Assembly (NCBI RefSeq): GCF_001039355.2
Contig: NW_019775537.1
Coordinates: forward strand, 32,070 to 96,069
Length of the DNA: 64,000 nucleotides
DNA from: Lingula anatina
Lineage: Eukaryota; Brachiopoda; Lingulata; Lingulida; Lingulidae
Direction: 5' to 3'
Shown here: positions 39,601-51,600 of the stretch, one piece after another
How the letters are laid out: each line of letters starts with the position of its first letter
Position numbering within the stretch: the stretch's first letter is position 1
Position numbers and translations under genes: made by a program
The notes under the pieces: generated by a model
The model's input: only the letters and a program-made list of their open reading frames with translations
Databases searched by the model: none
Told to the model about the DNA's origin: nothing

Positions 39601-42600
39601 AATTTTCTCTTGAATACACTCTTTATCGTGATGTAGAAACAACAATGGCTCTGAAGTATCAGGGATACATAATACTGACACCTGCCTTTGTCCAATTTCC
39701 TGGATTATTATACATTGAAAATACTGTGTTTATTGAATATCTTGAGCTGTTAATATTCTCTTAAAAAATATACTGATCCAGAAAATTCATGCTTTGTGGC
39801 ATTTCAATTTAAAAAGACACCATTTCCAGATCGTGCAGACTCCTCTCAGCAAATGAAGGACTTAGAGATCATATTAAAGGAGGATATCAGTTTTCAAGTC
39901 CTACTGCCATGGAGATATGACAAAATCAATGATATTCCGATTGCTTTATTGCAAGTTCATTACTTTAGAGATTCATGAGAATACAATTAAGGACTTTTAC
40001 AAGGTGTCTTTGCAGTGCTGTCTGTTTTAAATGCACATGTTCTCAATGATACGACATTTTAGGAAGAAGATTGCACTAACTCGGACAATTTTGCATAAAA
40101 ACAATATACATCTGTATATGATCAAGGTGATGATGGTGATGATGAAGATGATGATGACAATCACTCAGAGTACTGTCCTTCATTAGTCTCTCAAATGAAT
40201 GAGATTCTGGGGAAGAATCCCCTTGGAGATAGATCGATCCAAAGTTAGTACGATAGGCTCTGGGAATGGTCCATTTGTGATCACTATTTTAGCACTGAGG
40301 AGTTGCCCTTAATTGTTACAGAAACGTGGTCCATATATCAGTAAAAAGAAAAAAAAAACAGTTTGTCTTTCGTGATAGTTCATGAAAGTAATGAATATTT
40401 GAACATGTATGTATGTAGTGCATGCTGCAAGCACGGATTGCCTGCCATATTGACTTCTACGTAGGGGGGGTTAATAATTGCCACTGCTCTTAATTTGTGT
40501 TACTGTACAAGCAGTGACAATTTCTTGTCATGCAGCCTGCTAATTGGATGGCTTGTTAGCACTGGCTTTAAAGTGAAAAACAATTTTAGAGACCTGAGGC
40601 AAAATGCAGCAGCAATTTACATTTTAGACCAATGATATCCAAGTGCTCTGCTGTTCCTTGCACACCGAGATGCTGTCTGTAGAGAATGAAAAATAGCATG
40701 GATTCCTTGTCATAGTTCCTTCTGGATATATTGTTTGTATTTTGTATGTGATAGAGAGAGGAAGGACCTGTGTTCATGGACAGCATTAAAGAATCACCAC
40801 AAGTGGGTAAGATAGAAACTGCTGGATTTCTTGAAATTTTAAGAGGAAAATGCAAGGGAGACTTGACACTTGGATAAAGAATGATGGAGGAATCGTTGTG
40901 CTTGTTTTTCTATGGTTTGGTCAGATGAGGAATTTTTTTCGATTGCAAGAAATCAAATGTTCAGCAAACTGTAGCAGCAGAGTGATTAATGACATCAGAA
41001 ATAAGAATTCCTTTTATTAAAAGCATTTATTTTATCAATATAAAACAAAAAAATGACATTTAAAGTGACATTCAGGAGCGGCACAGAAAACAGTGTTCAG
41101 CAATACAGTATGATCATCAACATAAACCTCTCACTTTAGTGGTGAAAAGTTGGCTGTGTTGTTTAGGTCGTTGTACTCTCCAGGGATAGTCACTTGCAGG
41201 AAACTCCCCAGGGTCTGCCTGCTAGCAACTGATAAAGCAGCATCATTTAGAAGGCACTATTAAAAACACTGACAATCCAAATGCATTATGCATTCGTTCT
41301 CATGAGTTTTCTGTTATGTCATTGATCAATTAGGATTATTCGGGGGTTTTTTCAAATTGTCTTTATTATCTGCGGTCGATATAGATGAGTCAGTAAAATA
41401 AGGAGACTGTGCATAGGCTAGTTTTCTGTTGTTTCATTTATTATATTTAGTATTGTGTGTGGGGGGAACTGCCTTGCACATGTGTTATAATGTGATGATA
41501 GAAGTCTTCAAGAGGTAAATATATTACAAAATTGTCTCAAGGCAAAACATTTCCTGTGTTTCTGAGAAAACGCAGGATTGTAAAACTGTAGGACAAGAAT
41601 CTTTTTGTTCTTGTTTAGAAATGATGAAAAAATTCATAATTTGGAGTTATTTTTGTGACAGTTCTTCAGTCATGATGATACTACAATAGAAGTCAGATGC
41701 AGCCTGGATGAATTTTTATCCACTGGGAATCATCCAGTAAGAGCTGCTGTCAGCTACGAAATAGAAACCTTTGGGTATAATTATAGTCAAAAATATTTGC
41801 ATATATTTGAAAGCACTATTTTAAAAATGGACTATTGGTAAGAGATGCTGCTTTAGAATGCTAGATGAAAAGTAAAATGTCATTTATGGGGAGAGGAAAT
41901 ATTACTGCACTCAGCTTTGGTAAATTTACCATTTCATTGGAGGAATTTAGACTTCTTTTGTCCAGAATGTATTGACAATTAGAAACAAGGATGAACACAG
42001 TCAAGCACAAAGAGTTGTTCAAAAATTTGTTGGAAAACTGATGAAAAAGAAATAAATCGGATGTTCACAAAATGAAAAATGACAGTTCCATTACCTGATA
42101 ATGTTATTCAACACCCAGTCCGTGTAGGGGTCATTGTTTTTGTTTCCTGAGAGCAAGTTTCTCCCTTGTTATCGGGGTGTGTTTGCAGTGTTGTTACAAC
42201 AGGAAGGACAAGCAGCCCATTTTACCATCTTTCAAAGTCAAAACTTTGGAGCCTGGACAAAAACTGAGCAGTGATGTTTAAAAATCTCCAGTTATGGAGA
42301 AAGTGAATACTGTGGAATATAGGTTTACTTGCTGGTGTTTTCTTGTTCTGACGTTATTGCTGCAGAAAGAATGACAATACCACGTAAGAATTCTTCCATA
42401 GGTTCTGCAGTTTTAGAGGACAGTTTGATCATCATAGGGTAAGTTTGAATTGAAAGAAATTGCTGTTGTATCTTTTTGTGCTATATTGGCATGCATTATG
42501 AATCATTAACATTAAAAAAAATAAACCAGCTCCATGAAATTCAAAATGAAAGTCAAGATTCAAAGAAAACATTATTTCTTCAGTAATATTCTAATGAATT

Positions 42601-45600
42601 TTTTTTTTTTTTCAAATTATTCAATTTTGTTCTGTTTGAATAGGCAACATAAATGATGGAGGGTTGTTCAACAGAAAAAAAAAGCTTAAAGCTTTTTATA
42701 TCTGGTACATGGTCATTCTCAGCTGCTTTAGGTGGGACATGCATGGACACATCTGCAAAAAATGGAAACAAATTATTTTATCTACTACCTTTGTGTATGT
42801 GTGTGTGTGTGTGTGTGTGTGCATGCGTGCGTTTAAGTTACCACTGGAGGGCATTTCAACTGCTTTGAATTTATTATTTAACTGCAGAGATCTGAAAGAT
42901 TCTGGGATAAGTTTTTCTATTGTTGGAGCGCATTTGCATTGGCTAGACATCGTCTTCCTCCTTTACCTCCAAGGCAGACCTACAATATTGTGCAGATAAT
43001 GACATTACATTAATATTGTTGTCTCAGAGCATGATATTCTGTGGAAAACCGTCAGTTTCACTGCTGGGAGTATGCTAAGTTTTTACTGTTGGAATTAATG
43101 TTTTTTTTTCCTTGGCTACAAATCCTAGGGCGTGACTAATGCCATTGTCACTTTGAGGGGGAGAAAAACAACAGATTCAGAGATGAAAGAATCCACATTG
43201 TTTCTTTGTAGCAAATAGATTTGTGTTTAGTGGAAAAAAAATTGATCTGGCATTTGATCTGATTAATGAAATAAGACATCAGCAAACAGAAGCATTACAT
43301 AGAGCTAACAGTCAAACACTCAGGCAAGAATACTGTATGTTATTTTAGAGGGGTGGTTACGTAGATTAAAAAGACTTAGCATGGAGTAAAGTGACAGCAA
43401 ATGTTTGGTCATAAGAAACCCAAGAAGGTTTTATTTCATTTTCTGGAGACATGCTTATACAGCCGACATTGCAGAGAGGCATAATAGCACTGCAAGTTAC
43501 TGTAGTACAGGGTTTAAGATGCTTTTGTATGGATTTAAAGCTGGGATAGGTCAATTAAATAAAGGAAGATATATCAGTGTTGTCAAAAAAAGATGAAGAC
43601 ACAAAGGAAAATGTCAGAGCTTCACATTGCGCTTTGCAGGGGTACAAATTCAGATTCTTTTTCATTATTTACCATGTAAATTTACTTTTCCAACTCTAGA
43701 AGTTACCCAGGGGTGTATTATCATCTCGTCTTATCGTGAAAATCAAAATTATTTTGCTGGTACAAGAGTACCTTAATGTACAACTACATTGGCAGTACTC
43801 TAACTTTTATAAGGATTGCTTAAAGGGAGTTTACTTTACCAGAGATACAGGGTAGAGGTTTATGCAGTCTATGTTAGAGATGGAATGTCTCAATTAATAA
43901 GCTCAAAGTGGATATTTTGATTCATCTAGTTGTAGTTTTAAACAGGTATAGAATGAAAGTTAAATCACATTCTGAATTCTCATGAACTGTTACAGATGGT
44001 GTGATCTCTGGTATCTTAACTATATCTCATAGACTTCCTCATCAGCTGCTTCTTTGAACTGAATAAATTGTCATTTTCGTCTTGATGATAGGTGTTTCTG
44101 TCATTTCTTTAAAAAAAAAATTTCTTTTTTTAAAGACTACATAGCTAAGTGTGTCCTGATAAAAGGTTGTATGTATTTGAAATTGGCAACCTGAATAAAA
44201 TCTGATTTCATTTTGAATAGGAAATTTATATTGCATTGTATCCAAGTTTTCTACCAAGCAAATCCTTGATTGCCACTGTATCAACAAACTATGTTACAAT
44301 GACAATAATAGAAAATGTGATTGTGCCAAACGTACAATGGTAGGTTCATATTTCTCTGTTTTTTTCATACATCATGATGAAAAACAAGGATGTTTCCTTT
44401 TCCATGGGAGTTAGCTAATGACAAGAGCATGATTAAAAAGGATCAAATTCGTTGACATTTCCAAATTGGCCTGCAGTTTCCATGGTTCTGTTATTTTATA
44501 GGAAGTCTTATCATTCAGTTCAACTTATGGGTAGACAGAAGTTGCATTATTTTGAAAATGATACTAGCATGTCTGTTAATCTTTTCAATCCTGCTCAAAC
44601 ACACAGGATTGTTTGATGTAACCTTTGAATGATTAGTTCATGCATTAAATTGGAAAACCTTTTACAATTTTTTGCATTAAAAAAAATGTTGATTATTGCA
44701 TTCTGTAACATTGATCTGAAAGAGGCTAATGGTGCTGGTAAATTGTAGCACGATCATTAATGGTATGATATAATAGACAGTATATATATATATAAAGGTA
44801 TAGCATATAATATGTAGGTTTATATATAAAGGTATAGCATTTAAGATGTAGGTTCGTGTAGCTTTGGGTGTATTTTTGGAACGCCTGTCATGTATCACCT
44901 ATGTTTTCAACTGAATATGATTAAAATGTTGCAGTTTTTTTTTTTTTTTTTGTCAAAAATGGACTACAGTAACTACGTTTTGGCTATCAACCGAATAAAA
45001 AAGGATGCAGAATTTTTTACTTCATACTGCATATGTGGCAGATTTCTGAAATTATATAAATTAAATTAATGTTATATTTTATTGGCTAGATCTGCCATAC
45101 ATTGATCACACTTTAATGTCAAGAGAGCTTTCTAAGGTAAATTTTTCAAGTTGAAAAGATGGTTGATGGTTGTCTTTTTGTCTATCTGTGGTATTATAAG
45201 TTGTCATTGTGTGAATTTTATTATTAAAATACATAATGATGAATAAATGTAAAGGTGAATGCCTAGACTACATAGGCAGGATTTTTGCTTAAAAAGATAC
45301 AAGAAATGGTCCTTAAAACTGACACTTTGCTTTTAAAAAAAAAATATATATAGATTTGATAGAATTGTATTTGGAACAAGACCACCATGTGGCTTGCATG
45401 AAAAAAAAAAGACAAATAGGTATTTGATAGTTTATTGTCAACGGATCTCCAGGGTCACCAACTTTGTCTTCAAAACAGAGATAACAGTGTAAGGTAGCAG
45501 CATTAAAGGAGCCGCCCTTTGATAGCAACAAGATGACCTTTCTTCTTGTATTCAACGCTTGTTAAACTGCCATTATAGCATCAACAGCAGTGTATAGTTG

Positions 45601-48600
45601 AGCGATTTAAAGCCCTGGTCATGATTTAAGTTCAGCAGATACCACACACTCCATTTGCTGATAAAGAAAAATAATTTCATTACACCTTTGAACTGGCTTT
45701 TAATCTCGTCATCTCTTACAACTAGGCAGCAAGACTGATAAGCAGCATAGTTACTATACAGCTTTCTCTCACCACACAAATTTCAATGCCTGTCACGAAG
45801 TGCAGGGCCAGAAACTTTATGACCAGTCATTAGACTGTGGGTCAACTCTCCAGATTGCATGGCCAGCGACCAGCCCAGCGCTGTTCTACAGGCTGTAGAC
45901 TCCCAGACTGACCAAAGGCAGCAGTGACCCAATGACTTTTATATTTGTGTCAAATGTTTTTTGATTTTTTTTTTTTTGGGGGGGGGGGGTTGGAGGGTGT
46001 CAATTTTTTATATATCAGTGTTTCTCTTGTTCATTGTATCTTTCCTTTAAGAATATTGAAATGTCATTATTGAGTTTTTTTTTGTTTTAGTGATAAAATA
46101 ACTTATTGCACCTCTTTCAATATATTGCATTTTCTTGCTCTCACTTGCATCCCACTTGGAGTTCTAGTATTTCTGGGATCTCAGCATTTTAGGCAGTTCC
46201 ATAAAATATAGTGAAATATGAAACTGACCACTTATTGTTATTTTTTCTTTGAAGACCATATGGGTCAAATAATTCGTGAACTCTCCACATTTTTACCACA
46301 TCTGTTGGCTGTTTATTTTATTGGCAGCTAGAGCTCATTATTCATTGCTGAAAACAAAGCCATTCTGGACAGTGCTTTTTTAACAAACAGTTTTGTACAA
46401 TTCTTTTTTGGCAGCTAAAAATTCATTCAGTTTCAATTGGCAGGTTTTTTATTTCTAATTTAATGTGGAAGGGGGGAAATTGTGTGGCAGTGGTTTCTTA
46501 ATTATATTATGCATAACTTTTTTGTGTTTTCAACTCTCTGAAAATTTCTCGTATTCATTGAGAATATTAACATTAGCTGCAATCTTACATTTGTTACCTT
46601 TCTTTTTATTTCTAAGCATTGTTAAATTAAAAATAAAAATATNNNNNNNNNNNNNNNNNNNNNNNNNNNNNNNNNNNNNNNNNNNNNNNNNNNNNNNNNN
46701 NNNNNNNNNNNNNNNNNNNNNNNNNNNNNNNNNNNNNNNNNNNNNNNNNNNNNNNNNNNNNNNNNNNNNNNNNNNNNNNNNNNNNNNNNNNNNNNNNNNN
46801 NNNNNNNNNNNNNNNNNNNNNNNNNNNNNNNNNNNNNNNNNNNNNNNNNNNNNNNNNNNNNNNNNNNNNNNNNNNNNNNNNNNNNNNNNNNNNNNNNNNN
46901 NNNNNNNNNNNNNNNNNNNNNNNNNNNNNNNNNNNNNNNNNNNNNNNNNNNNNNNNNNNNNNNNNNNNNNNNNNNNNNNNNNNNNNNNNNNNNNNNNNNN
47001 NNNNNNNNNNNNNNNNNNNNNNNNNNNNNNNNNNNNNNNNNNNNNNNNNNNNNNNNNNNNNNNNNNNNNNNNNNNNNNNNNNNNNNNNNNNNNNNNNNNN
47101 NNNNNNNNNNNNNNNNNNNNNNNNNNNNNNNNNNNNNNNNNNNNNNNNNNNNNNNNNNNNNNNNNNNNNNNNNNNNNNNNNNNNNNNNNNNNNNNNNNNN
47201 NNNNNNNNNNNNNNNNNNNNNNNNNNNNNNNNNNNNNNNNNNNNNNNNNNNNNNNNNNNNNNNNNNNNNNNNNNNNNNNNNNNNNNNNNNNNNNNNNNNN
47301 NNNNNNNNNNNNNNNNNNNNNNNNNNNNNNNNNNNNNNNNNNNNNNNNNNNNNNNNNNNNNNNNNNNNNNNNNNNNNNNNNNNNNNNNNNNNNNNNNNNN
47401 NNNNNNNNNNNNNNNNNNNNNNNNNNNNNNNNNNNNNNNNNNNNNNNNNNNNNNNNNNNNNNNNNNNNNNNNNNNNNNNNNNNNNNNNNNNNNNNNNNNN
47501 NNNNNNNNNNNNNNNNNNNNNNNNNNNNNNNNNNNNNNNNNNNNNNNNNNNNNNNNNNNNNNNNNNNNNNNNNNNNNNNNNNNNNNNNNNNNNNNNNNNN
47601 NGGGGGGGGGGGTTGGAGGGTGTCAATTTTTTATATATCAGTGTTTCTCTTGTTCATTGTATCTTTCCTTTAAGAATATTGAAATGTCATTATTGAGTTT
47701 TTTTTTGTTTTAGTGATAAAATAACTTATTGCACCACTTTCAATATATTGCATTTTCTTGCTCTCACTTGCACCCCACTTGGAGTTCTAGTATTTCTGGG
47801 ATCTCAGCATTTTAGGCAGTTCCATAAAATATAGTGAAATATGAAACTGACCACTTATTGTTATTTTTTCTTTGAAGACCATATGGGTCAAATAATTCGT
47901 GAACTCTCCACATTTTTACCACATCTGTTGGCTGTTTATTTTATTGGCAGCTAGAGCTCATTATTCATTGCTGAAAACAAAGCCATTCTGGACAGTGCTT
48001 TTTTAACAAACAGTTTTGTACAATTCTTTTTTGGCAGCTAAAAATTCATTCAGTTTCAATTGGCAGGTTTTTTATTTCTAATTTAATGTGGAAGGGGGGA
48101 AATTGTGTGGCAGTGGTTTCTTAATTATATTATGCATAACTTTTTTGTGTTTTCAACTCTCTGAAAATTTCTCGTATTCATTGAGAATATTAACATTAGC
48201 TGCAATCTTACATTTGTTACCTTTCTTTTTATTTCTAAGCATTGTTAAATTAAAAATAAAAATATACTTAATGATAAATTGAGGGGGGATGTAGCCCAAC
48301 TTATCTCCCTTTACTAAAAGCTACTGCTGCTAAATCTGAAATCTTGACTATTGTATAGCAAGGACAAGATGCCAGTGCCATTTGAAAATTCTTACTTCAT
48401 TAATTCAAGAATTCATTATCATAATCAAAGAGGAACAATCACCAAGTGTAGTAATTAATCGGGTTCTCAAAGATAGTGTACATAGTACCACATATTACAT
48501 ATTCCCTCGTGTGTGCTGTGGGATCTCCTGGCTGGCCTAACCAATCACATGCCATGTTTGCAAATTCAACTGTACACACAAGGCTGTTCTAGGCTTGTTT

Positions 48601-51600
48601 AAGCACATTTTCATTATACACAGAACTGGGACCTATAGTGTTGCTGTGGGCTGCTAAGCATATACCTACTATAAAGAACAGCGGCATGGGCTCTTTCTCC
48701 ATTGAGCAGTGTGTGTTTGTAACAAGTCGATTCTCAAAGAAAGTGATGAGTTGACATTGCGTGAGGAGAGCATTGTTGGCGAAACCGTACCAACATTTGT
48801 GTGTTTACATCAGAAGATTGGTGTTTGCGGCTAAGGACCTCTGGTGCCTGACCTTATCAAGGAAAGACTAAAGGCTGTTTGGTGGATTAGGATATGTGAA
48901 GTTTTCTCTGACGAATACAAAAATTGGATGATAATGTGTGATTGAACCAGAAAAGAAACTATTATCTCAGGGTTTATATAAGCTAGAGAGGCAAGAAAGC
49001 TTCTACTTGAAAAAGTTGCTTTGAAAGAAGTTGCTTGAAGCAAGCATGTAGAGTGTATGTATATATGATAAGCCGGCAGCTTTTTCTTCTACTCGTGCTG
49101 AAGCAGTTCCATTCATAGCAGTTTTGCTGGCGAAAGGATATATTTGCATGGTAACTTTAATCTGGCAGCTTTTGTGATACTATGGATGAAGAGGTGTCTG
49201 AGCAGTCAACTGACATTTGAGGACTTTCTCTTTAAAATCTGTGGGACTGACAGTGTTACAGATACAGGCAAGGGAAAGGAGTGTTGAATTACTACTGGCA
49301 GCATGATGGCAGAAATTGTGTTCCTGAACAAAGTGTTCCTGAACAAAGAGTACCTCTGGCGTTTGATGGTGAATTTAGGCATGCAGTCGAGGGATAAATT
49401 ATAGGATTTTTTTCTCATGGGCTGACGGTGGTTGGTTGTCTCAGGGTTTGTTGTCGAGCAGTTTCGTCTTGTCTCACTTTTGAAAGAGTGAAGGGAATCT
49501 TCACAATTTTGGCAGATATCTTGCATTAAATCTCAGGGCAAAGGATAATTTGTAAGGAGATTTTCTTAAAAAAAACAAGTCAATAGCTGGAATTTTTGTT
49601 ACAAGTGACTTACCAGTACTTGACAAAAACAAACTGAATTTGAAAAACAGAGTTCCCTGGGAAACGGACCAAAAATAAACAAAAACAAGAGCATGAGGGC
49701 GGGAGGACACACCATATGGAAAAGCTCAAGATTTCAGGGATTTTGTAGTCAGTTGTCATGATGAGCGTCATCAAGTTGCAATATTCACATGCCCAAAGTG
49801 GGCGCAGTTATGTGTGCGCATGAAGTGGCAGTTCTACGGGAAAGAGTTGGTTCACATGTCACAGGCGCGCGATGATTTGGGAGGACTTCTTGTTTGTGTT
49901 GGAACACGTGTTTCCAGCAACTTGAAGAATGATGACAGGTAAAAAAAAATAGGGTAAAACTAGAATAGAAACACTTTGATTTTTTTGAAATACTTTTTTT
50001 TCTGTCAATTAAGTTTAGAGATATATTTCATAGAAAAATATATTGCTAACCCTCGTGGCAAGGTCTTCAAGAAGCATTGTCAGTTTTTTTAATATTTCCA
50101 ACAAAGAAAATCTGAAATAACATACATATGTACTTAAGTGATTTTCGTGACTCCTTAAATGTACTGCATTGAGGTTTGATACTCAGCAATAAAAATTGTC
50201 AAAGAAAGTCTATTAAGATGCCGTTGGTACTACCTGACGGAGTCCTTATATTCTAAGGGTTTATTGTTCTGAGGGTTCATTATTCGGTAGATTGTAGGAG
50301 CCAAAGGGATAAGGGTTAAAACTATAAGTTTGTGCTTGGAATATTGTTTTAGAAAACAATATAATAGCGACACAAAACATGGTAAAGTCATGCTGTTGGG
50401 AGTAATAGGCTGTAATTTGACATAACTTCAGAAAACATCCAGTAAAATATCTATGGATAAATTCTGTCAGCTTTTATTTGTTGCCAAAACGCACTCGCTA
50501 GTCAGTCATTATTTCTGACCCAGCTCCCCTTCAAATCTCATGAGATTTTAGTTGATTTTGCGCTAGTTGACAAAAGTTGAATGTTGTATGACTTTATGCC
50601 ATCTCAGATGATTCCCAATGACCTGCCAGCATGCGAACTTATAAAATTCCATTATATCCCATGACCTGTATGAAAGTTGTGTCAGTTGATTTTCATATTC
50701 CGTGATAGGCCATTTTCAATCTGACCCTCTTAACAATATGATTTATATCACTGACATTGGTATGCAGGTTTAAGTACAAGTTGAGTACGAGCATTGCTCT
50801 GCATAGTTAATGAATAAATATGACATAAATTTTGGAATATATATTGTTTACATTTGAACTATGCAATCAAGTTATATAAATGTAACAGTAATAGTTACAA
50901 AATACCAGTGCTGTGTCTCCAAAGGATTAAACTAATCAGTGGGCTTAATGGAATTACAGCAATTAGCTGGGGAAAAGAAATTTCAGTCTCGAGAGATCTT
51001 TAAATTAGCTGTGTATACATATGATCAAGATTGATATTATATTCAGAATGCAGCTGATTGACATGTAGAGCCAGAGAGCATGCGAACGTGCACTTTTGTC
51101 ACGAAAAACTTAGCTTTAACACAAGAGGTATTCAGTGCTGAAAATAATTGACATGCATACAGTCAGCTACGTGTAGTATACTTGCTCTTTCTGCGGTTGG
51201 TATTTTTATAAAAGTGGCTTTTTTTCTGGTTTACATAATAAACTTATCCTCCTAGTGATTACCACAGTCATACAACAATACTGCATGGCTTTCACTCTGT
51301 GGATCAATATTCTGATCATAAAAATAAAGTTCGGCTGTCATTATGTTCAGGATAAGAACAAAAATACCAACCTGCTCTATACTTTTAGTATGTGTAGGTC
51401 TAATTACTCCCCACATGCAGATTTGACATTTATATCATTTTTTGATATTTTTCCAAGTTACTCCCCATATGCAGATTTGACATTTGTATAATTTGTTGAT
51501 ATTTTTCCATTTTTTCTTACAGTTATAGCTTGAAATATCAGTGTTGAGTTTGCGTATGTTTATACTCAATTAATACAAGTAAAACAAAAATAACACCCAT

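Noticed and set aside
46465-47673. Open frames spanning the gap on both strands
   Set aside because: They consist almost entirely of undetermined bases. The only real part is an AT-rich hydrophobic frame starting at a GTG, and it is repeated in the right-hand copy.
48088-48282. Hydrophobic 64-residue frame identical to the frame left of the gap
   Set aside because: It duplicates the 46465 frame because of the gap-flanking duplication, starts at GTG, and its composition is explained by T-rich sequence.
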